Notes under the pieces: generated by a model
Told to the model about the DNA's origin: nothing
Databases searched by the model: none
Seen by the model: only the letters and a program-made list of their open reading frames with translations
Program-made: the position numbers and the translations under genes
Part shown: piece by piece, positions 1-9,200 of the stretch
Position numbering within the stretch: the stretch's first letter is position 1
How the letters are laid out: each line of letters opens with the position of its first letter
Origin: Tetmemena sp. SeJ-2015
Taxonomy: Eukaryota > Ciliophora > Spirotrichea > Sporadotrichida > Oxytrichidae
Assembly: GCA_027382625.1 (NCBI GenBank)
Contig: JAJKFJ010023571.1
Location: 1 to 64,000, forward strand
Direction of reading: 5' to 3'
Length of the DNA: 64,000 bases

Positions 1-1
1 C

Positions 2-322
2 TATCCGTTCCAACGATTCGGTATGTTAAGTGGCAAGCTGACGCACTTGAGCGCCGATGCGACTGAAGTCAGTAAACCCAATACAACAAGCAGTAGTTCC
101 AATCCAGCAGGGACGAATGAAAACAATGTCAGCACGATTGCGACCTACAAAGCGCGTATTAAGTTAGATCAACAGAATTTGATTGATGCACAGGGAAAGA
201 AACATCAGCTCAATGCAGGTATGCAAATTGTAGCGGAGATACATCAGGGCAGACGTAGTGTACTAGCGTATTTATTGTCGCCTGTGCAGAAGGCGGTGAA
301 TGAGGCTGCCCGGGAAAGATAA
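2..322 (+). CDS. HlyD-family type I secretion periplasmic adaptor, C-terminal part (5' end outside window)
   Basis: The frame is open from the first bases of the window and ends at 320-322, so only about 106 C-terminal residues are visible. They begin YPFQRFGMLSGKL and continue with LNAGMQIVAEI and a final RRSVLAYLLSPVQKAVNEA. This is the usual end of membrane fusion proteins of type I secretion systems: the last beta-barrel segment followed by the short near-membrane helix. Such adaptors bridge an inner-membrane ABC transporter and a TolC-like channel and export RTX proteins without a periplasmic intermediate. The giant RTX gene starting at 839 is the obvious substrate. The transporter gene should lie to the left of the window. 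Family assignment is confident; the substrate pairing is inferred from adjacency. Confidence 0.85.
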   Translation, partial: YPFQRFGMLSGKLTHLSADATEVSKPNTTSSSSNPAGTNENNVSTIATYKARIKLDQQNLIDAQGKKHQLNAGMQIVAEIHQGRRSVLAYLLSPVQKAVNEAARER

Positions 323-387
323 TTTGTTAAATTTCATGTTTTAAAATAAAAAATTCATTATTTTAATTTTAATACGGGGAATATGAA

Positions 388-837
388 ATGATTTTTTTTA
401 GACGATACCGTGTTGAAGTTGTCCTGATACTGATTTGCTCTCTTGTTTTAGGTTATGTGTTTTTGGGGTCGCATGGATTCTATCAATTTGTTGGGGGCAA
501 AACTTATCGCGTAATGTCGAGTAGCACAATTGTCAATTATTTGCGTTCTAAACTTCCTGACGGTGCGACGTTGCAATCGACGAGTGTTTCTGATTGCTCC
601 GTATATCAATTTGGTTATTTTGATGATGTACGATGTGTAACATTAATTGTTGCAAACTGGCCAAAAGAATCTAGAACCCCGAAAGAAGTTTTGAAGCCAT
701 TAATTGTGAATTACTTGAATGATTGTCTTTCAGTCGATTGTGGTGGGCAACCTGACGAGATGCGCAAAATTCGTTACGTCGATGTGTTGGATGCAAATAT
801 GAATAAAGTTTTTTTTATTGAATTTAAAGGAAAGTAA
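388..837 (+). CDS. Small hypothetical protein with N-terminal membrane anchor, between HlyD and RTX genes
   Basis: An unrecognised 149-residue protein. Residues about 9-28 (VEVVLILICSLVLGYVFLGS) form one hydrophobic segment behind basic residues, so it is probably a bitopic inner-membrane or exported protein with a periplasmic domain of about 120 residues. That domain has four Cys (SVSDCSV, DVRCVTL, NDCLSVDCGG), which could form disulphides. The ATG at 388 follows a GGGGA-like ribosome site at about 376-380. The stop is 2 bases before the RTX start at 839, which suggests translational coupling and a role with the secreted protein (accessory, protective or folding), but nothing in the sequence proves this. 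No homologous family is recognised. Confidence 0.6.
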   Translation: MIFFRRYRVEVVLILICSLVLGYVFLGSHGFYQFVGGKTYRVMSSSTIVNYLRSKLPDGATLQSTSVSDCSVYQFGYFDDVRCVTLIVANWPKESRTPKEVLKPLIVNYLNDCLSVDCGGQPDEMRKIRYVDVLDANMNKVFFIEFKGK

Positions 838-838
838 T

Positions 839-1036
839 ATGACATTTACCATTTCAATACGACTTGATCGTTCAGACGTCGTTGGACATACCATGGTTGT
901 TCTAAGTGATGGTGTAAATCCTCCCACAGTGGTTGGGTTATGGCCAAAAGATGGGGTTGGGTTAAAAGATGTTAATCCTTGGTCTATACCCTTTCCCCGG
1001 GTAATTAAGAATTCTAGTCAACCAAAAAATTTTTAA
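839..1036 (+). CDS. RTX protein N-terminal cap fragment
   Basis: Sixty-five residues, from MTFTISIRL to a premature stop at 1034-1036. The VGHTMVVLSDG and GLWPKDGVG stretches are typical of the N-terminal cap of some large betaproteobacterial RTX proteins, where the domain continues for roughly 100 more residues. Between 1037 and 1249 that continuation can be followed only by changing frame. EQQKK, then YDWDMG near 1180, then RPHELADWLPRN near 1215-1245 lie in different frames, so at least two or three indels fall here. There is no independent promoter or ribosome site for a separate downstream gene in this stretch. The function of the cap is unknown. Confidence 0.55.
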   Translation: MTFTISIRLDRSDVVGHTMVVLSDGVNPPTVVGLWPKDGVGLKDVNPWSIPFPRVIKNSSQPKNF

Positions 1037-1249
1037 AAGACTTTTCAAATGATCGATCTGGTTTTTAAAATGCTCAGAAGTTTTTTGAACAGCAAAAAAA
1101 AATTCAGATTACTATTCCGTAAACGGGACTCAATCACTTGGTTTGGAATTTTTTACTACGGCGGTGCCCCCTTAGCACTATGACTGGGACATGGGAATTT
1201 TTACCAACCAATTCGTCCTCATGAGCTTGCGGATTGGCTTCCTAGAAAT

Positions 1250-1999
1250 GTGAGGCAACCTCGTCCAATCCCGAAGCCTGTCTCAGATGCGTATAACGAC
1301 GGAAGAAAATGGCAACCTAGACGAGATCCATTGATGTTTGACTTGAATGGAGATGGAATAGAGACAGTCGGATTAAATTCCACAAATCCAATTTTGTTTG
1401 ATCTTGATGCTGACGGAGTGAAAACGTCTGTAGGTTGGCTCAGTGGGGAAGATGGATTTTTAGTATTAGACCGTAATGAAAATGGCACAATTGATGATGG
1501 CGCGGAATTGTTTGGGGATGCCACATTCTTGTCTTCAGGGCATAAAGCCAGTGATGGATTTGCAGCGTTGGCGGATCAAGACAGCAATTCTGATGGCAGC
1601 ATTGATGCTTTAGATACGAATTGGTCAAAATTACGAATTTGGCGTGACCTAAATCAAGATGGACAATCTCAAGAAAGTGAATTGTTCTCGTTAACTGAAT
1701 CAAATATTGAGAGAGTAAGTGTCGATAAAATAGAGAATAGTGTTTTTCTTGATAATGGTAATGAAATTGCTGATCTAGGTGCCTATGTTCGGTTAGATGG
1801 AAGTATTGGAAGTCTTGGTGAGATTGGTAAAATTGCCGATGTTAATTTGGCAATTGATACCTTTACCAGTCAATTTACCGACCAAATACCAATTGATCCT
1901 GACGTCGCTTCGTTACCTAACGTCGCAGGCTCCGGCTTGGTGAGAAGTATTCGAGAGGCAGCAATAAAAATAAAGGGGTATTATTTAAAGAAAAATTAA
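1250..1999 (+). CDS. RTX protein segment with EF-hand-like Asp-rich calcium motifs
   Basis: The coding frame is really open from about 1200 and joins the segment above. The start is the widely found MFDLNGDGIET / LFDLDADGVKT / VLDRNENGTIDDGAELFG series, followed by DQDSNSDGSIDALD and DLNQDGQSQESEL. These are four or five DxDxDG calcium-binding loops of the dockerin/EF-hand type that commonly precede RTX repeats in giant secreted proteins. The frame stops at 1997-1999. Directly after it another frame reads LSFSEQRALLDDLIIAWSET (about 2008-2070), which is the expected continuation before the segment at 2169. That places a one-base disruption close to 2000. Nothing suggests this is an independent gene. 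Confidence 0.6.
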   Translation: MRQPRPIPKPVSDAYNDGRKWQPRRDPLMFDLNGDGIETVGLNSTNPILFDLDADGVKTSVGWLSGEDGFLVLDRNENGTIDDGAELFGDATFLSSGHKASDGFAALADQDSNSDGSIDALDTNWSKLRIWRDLNQDGQSQESELFSLTESNIERVSVDKIENSVFLDNGNEIADLGAYVRLDGSIGSLGEIGKIADVNLAIDTFTSQFTDQIPIDPDVASLPNVAGSGLVRSIREAAIKIKGYYLKKN

Positions 2000-2168
2000 T
2001 GGCATTTAGTTTGTCTTTAAGTTTCTCTGAACAGCGAGCTTTGTTGGATGATCTCATTATTGCTTGGAGCGAAACAAGCAATATGCAAGAAAGTCATTTC
2101 TTAAATGAAAGTAAAAGTTAAAAAAAAACCTTAAAATTTAAGTCACTAACTTTTTCAAAAAATTTCCC

Positions 2169-4016
2169 TTGGGGGAACGAAAGTTGTTATTGAATAAGGC
2201 TTGGGACGTATTGCGTGAAAGTGTTTATACGTCACTACTGCCTCAGACTCGATTTAATTCATTACTAAGTTTGGTTGATCTGCGAGTACTTTCAGATGGA
2301 GTGCAATTAGATTTAGATCAAGTTGAAAGTTATTTTGTAAGTTCAATTAGCGATATTTCAAGAGATACTCTTGGTGATCTAATTGATTTTAATTTGTATG
2401 CATTATCAGCGTTCCAAGGAGTTAATTGGTCAGGCTTTCGACTATTCCAAGACGTAATACGAATTACTCCAAGAACTGAAGCGGTTCTTCAAATTTATCG
2501 TGATTTACAAATTGTTATTGGTGATGATGATAATAATGTATTGCATGGTGTGAGACTGTCAAATCAACTATATGGAGGTTTAGGAAATGACGTTGTATAC
2601 GGAGCGAAGGGGGATGATCTAATTTATGGCGGAGTGGGAGATGATGTACTTGTTGGAGGAGAGGGGCAAAATTATCTTGATGGTGATGCTGGCAAAGATC
2701 AACTTATCGGAGGTGGCGGCGACGACATACTCAGTGGGGGGATTGGGGATGATATTTTGCGTGGAGGTAATGGCAGTAATACCTACATATGGGGAAGGAA
2801 CTATGGAGCTGATAGAATCGAGAATACCAATACCTCCGAGAGCCACGTTGATCGACTGAGGATCACTGGAAATATCACTTCTGAGAATATTAGTATTAGA
2901 CGCACAGTAAGTGATCTGATGATTAGTATTGTTGGAACAAATGATTCGATTTTGATCAAAGACGTTTTTACAACAGGGGATGATTTAAATGAGTCATCAA
3001 CGATTGGAGAAATTATCTTCGACGATGGAAGTGCTATGAACGCACGAGATATTCAAGCTCGTACACTCTTAGGAACGGCGCAAAAAGATTATCTTCGTGG
3101 GTTTATTGGAAATGATGTTCTTTCAGGATATGAAGGGGACGACCTTCTAGAGGGAGCTTCTGGTGATGATATTCTGCAAGGCGGTCTTGGTCACGATATA
3201 TTAAAAGGTGAAGTCGGCAATGATCTTTATCAATTCGAAGTGAATTGGGGACAAGATACGATTTTTGATTTGATAGGAAAATCTGTCATCCGCTTTGGTA
3301 AAGACATCGCGAGAGAAAATTTAGTAATCGTGCGTGATGGAGATAATGTCACTATCACGGATGCACGAAACAATAGCTCTATCTTTTTTACTGCCTACAG
3401 TCGTACAGGCGATCAGGCGTATTTGAATTCGGAAATTCAGTTCGACAATGGCGATAAATTGACACTACGCGATTTTCTCATTGAGAAACTGACCTGTACT
3501 AGCGACAATGACACGATCCGAGGAACTAGTCTAGATGACACAATCGTTGGCCTACTTGGCAATGACAATTTGTTAGGAAACGTTGGCGACGATTTATTAC
3601 ACGGTGATGGCGGCAATGACTCTCTAGACGGTGGCGAAGGAGACGATACTCTTTTTGGTGGTACTGGCAATGACATCTTGTTAGGGGGTGCCGGTAGTGA
3701 CACCTATCGTTTTGGTCGCAATCAAGGCAGTGATTTCTTGATCGATAGAACTGCTGGAGTGGGTGTTGATGATGCGGATAAGATTGTATTAGATGCAGAT
3801 GTGTTGCCCGCGAATGTTAGCCTCTATCGCACTTCGAGTGTGGATTCCACTTACTTCAACGGCAATAATGTTGACGATTTAGTTCTCGTGATCGATGGGT
3901 CAAACGAACAGCTTTGTATTGCCGATTATTTTTCTGCTACCGAGGATATGGCGGTCGAATCGATTGTTTTTGGTAATGTGTTGTGTGGACTAAAGAGATA
4001 TTTTGGGGAAAACTGA
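2169..4016 (+). CDS. RTX protein segment: two or three nonapeptide blocks with HCBP-related modules
   Basis: Opens with a conserved helical stretch (KAWDVLRESVYTSLLPQTR) found before the first RTX block in this class. RTX nonapeptide blocks follow at about 2540-2780, 3080-3220 and 3520-3700 (for example LYGGLGNDVVYG and LDGGEGDDTLFGG). Each is followed by a module in which an NTYxWG or DTYRFG strand leads to DRLRITG or DKIVLD, an ILIKDVF or LCIADYF strand, and IxFDDGS. This corresponds to the haemolysin-type calcium-binding related domain. The last module breaks at about 3980, where FGNV is followed by out-of-frame residues while the next segment continues with the expected Trp-containing strand. 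Export is expected through the HlyD system. The ATG at 2169 is internal, not a real start. Confidence 0.65.
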   Translation: MGERKLLLNKAWDVLRESVYTSLLPQTRFNSLLSLVDLRVLSDGVQLDLDQVESYFVSSISDISRDTLGDLIDFNLYALSAFQGVNWSGFRLFQDVIRITPRTEAVLQIYRDLQIVIGDDDNNVLHGVRLSNQLYGGLGNDVVYGAKGDDLIYGGVGDDVLVGGEGQNYLDGDAGKDQLIGGGGDDILSGGIGDDILRGGNGSNTYIWGRNYGADRIENTNTSESHVDRLRITGNITSENISIRRTVSDLMISIVGTNDSILIKDVFTTGDDLNESSTIGEIIFDDGSAMNARDIQARTLLGTAQKDYLRGFIGNDVLSGYEGDDLLEGASGDDILQGGLGHDILKGEVGNDLYQFEVNWGQDTIFDLIGKSVIRFGKDIARENLVIVRDGDNVTITDARNNSSIFFTAYSRTGDQAYLNSEIQFDNGDKLTLRDFLIEKLTCTSDNDTIRGTSLDDTIVGLLGNDNLLGNVGDDLLHGDGGNDSLDGGEGDDTLFGGTGNDILLGGAGSDTYRFGRNQGSDFLIDRTAGVGVDDADKIVLDADVLPANVSLYRTSSVDSTYFNGNNVDDLVLVIDGSNEQLCIADYFSATEDMAVESIVFGNVLCGLKRYFGEN

Positions 4017-5068
4017 TTAATCAATCCGGTACGGTCAGTAATTTTGTCGCGACGACAGGTGACGATACATTTACAGTAGATCATTCGCTGGATCAAGTCT
4101 CTGGGGATCGAGGTGGACATGATCGTGTTGTGAGCTCCGTTTCATATGAATTGCCGAGTAATTTTGTTGCGGATATTGAGTTATCAGGTGTACTTAATCT
4201 CAATGCAAGTAGTTGGGGAAGTGGAACTATTCTTGGTAATAGTGGTGATAATATTTTACGCAAAAATGGCCTAGGTGATTTTTACTATGACCATGCAAAT
4301 TTGATGGGTGGCAAAGGTAACGATCACTATTTTGCTCGTGGTTTTATGGATCGTAATGGTGCAAAGTTGGATGAAATTAACGCCGACAAAATCATCGATA
4401 CGGTGATGGAAAATGCCAATGAAGGCTACGATACGGTTACCACAACTGCTTATAACGCGACTTTACCTGCCAACGTAGAAAAACTGATTGTGAGTGGTGA
4501 GGGAATGTATGCCTGGTATTTCCCAACTAGCACATATATCGTCAATCACTTCAATGGAAATGAGTTGGATAATGTGATCGATGCTTCTGGCATCTCCAGT
4601 GGTAATCCTATTATAGATGGTGGCTTGGGCAAAGATATCATGATAGGCGGTGGTGGCGACGATACCTTTATTGTCGACAATGCAGAGGATGTTGTCATTG
4701 AGACCTTGTTGGTGAATCGCATTGATCCCTTGAGCGCATTTAAGGGAGATACCATTGAAGCCAGTGTCAGTTACACACTTCCCGCCAATGTCGAAAACCT
4801 CAGTCTAACTGGAGTGAATGCGATCGATGGCACTGGTAATGGATTGAATAATCGTTTAGACGGAAGTAAAAATTCCTCTGTTAATCATTTAAGTGGTGGC
4901 CTGGGGGATGATACCTATATCGTCGATATCAGTGACGTTATTCATGAAAATGTTGGCGGAGGTAACGATACGGTTGCTTTCAATAAGCCTGGAAATTACT
5001 TACTTTCTAGCCACCAACAAATTGAGAACATTGCATTAGAAGATTGGGCTTATGAATTAAATGACTAA
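3983..5068 (+). CDS. RTX protein segment with VENL-type repeats, ending at an in-frame TAA
   Basis: This picks up the reading frame lost near 3980. It holds three copies of the DTVxxxxxYxLPxNVExLxLxG module (about 4110-4190, 4420-4510, 4750-4830), each followed by GNxxDNxxxG and a GGLGxDxxxGGGGDDTFIVDN calcium-binding strand. The frame ends at TAA 5066-5068, but translation continues in the same frame directly afterwards with SVTGSAADNTITGNSASNTL, the normal continuation of the module. So this is a nonsense substitution, not a frameshift. The codon context (ELND-stop-SVTG) suggests an original Leu or similar codon. Whether it is a real mutation or a base-call error cannot be told from sequence alone. 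Confidence 0.6.
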   Translation: MWTKEIFWGKLINQSGTVSNFVATTGDDTFTVDHSLDQVSGDRGGHDRVVSSVSYELPSNFVADIELSGVLNLNASSWGSGTILGNSGDNILRKNGLGDFYYDHANLMGGKGNDHYFARGFMDRNGAKLDEINADKIIDTVMENANEGYDTVTTTAYNATLPANVEKLIVSGEGMYAWYFPTSTYIVNHFNGNELDNVIDASGISSGNPIIDGGLGKDIMIGGGGDDTFIVDNAEDVVIETLLVNRIDPLSAFKGDTIEASVSYTLPANVENLSLTGVNAIDGTGNGLNNRLDGSKNSSVNHLSGGLGDDTYIVDISDVIHENVGGGNDTVAFNKPGNYLLSSHQQIENIALEDWAYELND

Positions 5069-5125
5069 TCCGTCACAGGGAGTGCTGCTGATAATACGAT
5101 CACTGGCAACTCCGCAAGTAATACC

Positions 5126-6292
5126 TTGATTGGTGGTGCTGGTAACGACGTGATCTACGATTGCTCGAGCGAAGGCTCACGAAAAATCGATTCGCGCCAG
5201 TACGGACTTGTCAATGACGAAGATCAGTTGATCGGTGGGCTTGGTAACGATACTTTGATTTCGTATTCAGGTACGGATACGTTGGACGGTGGCGAAGGCG
5301 ATGATAGTTTAGCTGGTGGTAAAGGCGATACAATATTTGTATTTGGCCATGGTTATGGGCATGATCACCTTGTTTCCGATGCGGGTGATCGGGGCGCTAA
5401 TTATGCGGGTGACCGACTCTTATTGACACAAGATGTCTACGCCAATGAAGTCATTTTTAATCGTAATGGAAGTACTTTGTCGGTAGGTCTGCATGGGACT
5501 TCAGATATTTTTGATATTGATAATTTCTTCGTTGACCAATCATCGCTGCAACTAAATAATACGATAGAGAAGATAGTGTTTGCTGATGGTAGTTTCTGGG
5601 ATAGCACTATGATCATTGCACGTCTGTTATCTGGAAACGCTAACTTGCCAACGACTGGAAATGATTTGATTGCGGGTAGTGGGGCTGATGATGTGATCGA
5701 TGCTCTCGATGGCAATGATGTCGTTCAAGGCGATAGTGGCAATGACACGCTCAAAGGAGATCTCGGCGACGACAGTTTATATGGCGGATTAGGTAACGAT
5801 ACGCTGATTGGTGGAGTCGGTAATGATGTTCTGATTGGTGGTAGCGGTGCCGATACTTATCGATTCTCACGTGGCTTTGGTCAAGATTTCGTAGAAGAAC
5901 AGGGAACGCCCTCTGCAACAGACTTAGATACCATTATCTTTGATAGTACGATCTTGCCAACCGATGTGCGGGTTGAGTTTGGCATTGGTGAAAGTGAATC
6001 GGCGATTTATCTCAAGATCAAAAATACACAAGATCAAATTATTCTCAGAAGTAGTGAAGGTAAAACCTCTTGGTCTACATATTACTTGTATCAAAATGGC
6101 GTAGAGCGAGTGCAGTTTGCGGATGGTACAACGTGGAATGTGCAAGATCTCCTTGATAAAGCGACGGCGAACATCAATCACGCACCTTATGTCACTAATG
6201 TATTCGTGATCAAGCGGGAAAAAATGGCAGTGTGTTTAATTTTACCGTTCCTGCGACGTCATTTAGTGACATGGATGTGGGTGACACCTTAA
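5126..6292 (+). CDS. RTX protein segment: nonapeptide blocks and two HCBP-related modules
   Basis: Same frame as the preceding segment; the real reading starts right after the TAA at 5066-5068. RTX nonapeptides occur at about 5230-5330 and 5670-5850 (LDGGEGDDSLAGG, LYGGLGNDTLIGG). Each block is followed by an HCBP-related module ending in IVFADGSFW or VQFADGTTWN. Near 6200 the frame drifts off after HAPYVTN, and the last 25 or so residues are out-of-frame noise. The next segment reads cleanly from about 6205 in another frame. One indel next to an A-run (about 6218-6224) explains the break. Confidence 0.6.
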   Translation: MIGGAGNDVIYDCSSEGSRKIDSRQYGLVNDEDQLIGGLGNDTLISYSGTDTLDGGEGDDSLAGGKGDTIFVFGHGYGHDHLVSDAGDRGANYAGDRLLLTQDVYANEVIFNRNGSTLSVGLHGTSDIFDIDNFFVDQSSLQLNNTIEKIVFADGSFWDSTMIIARLLSGNANLPTTGNDLIAGSGADDVIDALDGNDVVQGDSGNDTLKGDLGDDSLYGGLGNDTLIGGVGNDVLIGGSGADTYRFSRGFGQDFVEEQGTPSATDLDTIIFDSTILPTDVRVEFGIGESESAIYLKIKNTQDQIILRSSEGKTSWSTYYLYQNGVERVQFADGTTWNVQDLLDKATANINHAPYVTNVFVIKREKMAVCLILPFLRRHLVTWMWVTP

Positions 6293-9200
6293 CCTATTCG
6301 GCTGCACTCGCCGATGGTTCACCGCTTCCAGCCTGGTTAAGTTTTAATCCGACGACAAGAACCTTTAATGGAACTTTGAATACGACGGAGACTATTTATT
6401 TGCAGGTTACGGTCGAAGATAGTGGCAAGCTTCAAACTTCGACTTCATTTGCCATTTATCTCGACCAAGATCAGACCATTTCTGGTACTGCCGCCAGTGA
6501 TACGCTGCGCGGTGGCATTGGCAATGATATGATTTATGGCCTTGCCGGAAACGATACTTTGTACGGTGGCTATGGTAGTGATACTTTAGTGGGCGGCTTG
6601 GGCGATGACTATTACAGCATCGAAGATGAAGGTGATGTTATTGTCGAAAGCTTGAATGAGGGCGATGACTTTGTTCGATCCAGTGCCAGCTACACACTAA
6701 GCGACAACGTCGAAAGGTTGGCGTTAGATGGTGGCAGCGATCTTGATGCTACTGGCAATGCATTGAACAATGGTCTCTGGGGAAATGAAGGAAGCAATGT
6801 TCTCACAGGAGCCAAAGGCAATGACTATGTATCCGGTGGGCTAGGTAATGATACGTATGTCTTTAATCGTGGAGATGGACAAGATACCATAGATAATAAA
6901 GACTTGATTGCTGCGACGGATGCCGTGCGCTTTGCTGGCAATATTATTGATACTGAAGTGGTCGCCGTCAAGTCAGGAAATACTTTATTCCTCAAGATTA
7001 AAGGCACAACTGATCAAATAGGTATTAGCAATTATTATGCTGCGAACACGACTTTGAACGGTGAAGCTGCTGACTATAAAATCGATAAAGTTGAGTTCTC
7101 CAATGCGGTAACGTGGAATCAAGCGATGATCCAGACCATGGTTGATCGTGCAGCTAATAATAAAGCACCGACATTAGGAACCGCAGTGCCTAATCAAGTA
7201 ACAACAGTCGGAACGGCGTATACATTGACTATTCCGGTGAACACGATTGTTGATACTGATGTCGGTGATTCGGTGAGCTATAACTTGAAGATGCAAGACG
7301 GTTCAGCATTACCAAGTTGGCTCAGTTTTAATTCCAACACACGTCTATTATCAGGCATTGCAGCTGCTGCCAATGTAGGCACTTTGAACTTAACATTATG
7401 GGGCACTGATAATTTTGGGTTAGCCGTCGGTCAATCGTTGAAAATGACGGTGAATGCGGCAAATCGTACACCTGTTCTAGCAGTTTCTTTAGTTGATCAA
7501 ACAGCGCCACTTTCAAGCGCATTTACATATACCGTCCCAAGTACTAGTTTTACGGATCCAGATGCAGGTGATGTCCTCACCTATACAGCAACATTAGCTG
7601 ATGGTTCAGCCTTACCATCTTGGCTTAGCTTTAACGCAGGCACGCGAACATTTAGCGGAACTCCAAGTACTATGGGTACCATTAGCGTCAAAGTCACTGC
7701 AAAAGATACTGGCAATCTTTCCGTTTCCGATGTATTCGATGTAGTTGTGAATGTCGCTAATTTAACACTCACGGGCACCAGCGGCGCTGACACCTTAACA
7801 GGTGGCGCAGGCAATGACACCCTAAGTGGTTTGGCGGGCAACGATAAGCTCACGGGTAACGCGGGCAATGACGTGTTAGATGGTGGTGTGGGCACAGACA
7901 CCTTGCAAGGTGGTTTGGGGGATGATACCTATGTGGTCGACGTCGCCACCGATGTCGTAACAGAAAACCTAAACGAAGGTATCGATACGGTGAAGAGTTC
8001 AGTCACATTGACTCTTGCAAATAATGTTGAAAATCTGACTTTGACTGGAGCCACAGCAATTAATGGTACGGGTAATGCGCTCAACAACGTCTTGACTGGT
8101 AATAGTGCCGTCAACGCTTTAGATGGCGGTGTCGGCGCTGATACTTTGGCTGGTGGTGCTGGCAATGACATCTACACTGTAGACAATCTGAACGATGTGA
8201 TCGTTGAAAATGCAAATGAAGGAGCTGATCAGGTCAATAGCTCGATTACTTACACACTTAGCGCTAATGTCGAAAATCTGACTCTAACCGGAACTTCGAA
8301 TATCAACGCTACTGGTAATGCTGCTGCAAACGTTTTGACAGGGAATGCAGGTAACAATGTCTTAGATGGTGGAGTAGGTAATGACAGCATGGTTGGTGGC
8401 GCTGGTAATGATACCTATGTAGTTGATAGCAGCAGCGACACTGTCACCGAAGCGGCTAGTGCTGGTACCGATTTGGTACAAAGTAGTGTCAGTTACACTT
8501 TGGGTACTAATCTAGAAAACTTGACTTTGACGGGTACTGCCAATATTAATGCTACTGGCAATACCGCCGCTAATATTTTGTTTGGTAACAGTGGCAACAA
8601 TGTTTTGGATGGTGGTACTGGTGCGGATACCATGACTGGTGGTGCAGGTAATGATATTTACGTGCGCGATAATGCAAGTGACGTGATCACCGAAAACGCT
8701 AATGAAGGCGTCGATCAAGTCAAGTCCTCACTTACTTACACCTTAATCGCTAACTTAGAGGCCTTGTTGTTGACAGGCTCAACCGCGATCAATGGCACAG
8801 GTAATGAGTTAGACAATCTTTTAACTGGAAATAGTGGCAAGAATGTCTTAAACGGCGCTGCCGGCAATGATATTTTACAAGGAGGGGCTGGTGACGATAC
8901 GCTGACCGATACTGCTGGAAAGAATATCTTTGATGGCGGTGCAGGGATCGATTTGATTACAGCTGGTATCGCTAATGATTTTATTGCTGGCGGACTCGGT
9001 AATGACACAATCACCACTGGCACAGGTGTTGACGTGGTTGCCTTTAATCGTGGTGATGGAATGGATACCTTGGTGGCAAGTACTGGCAAGGACAACACCC
9101 TATCGCTTGGTAAAGGGATTAAATATGCTGATTTATTATTCAAAAAATCAGGTAACGATTTGATCTTGGTCACAGGCACTAGCGAGCAAGTTACGATGAA

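Noticed and set aside
7905..8876. Regular tandem repeats as a CRISPR array
   Set aside because: The 243-bp period is a multiple of three, the frame stays open, and units vary at protein level; they are coding repeats, not 25-40-bp repeats with unique spacers.
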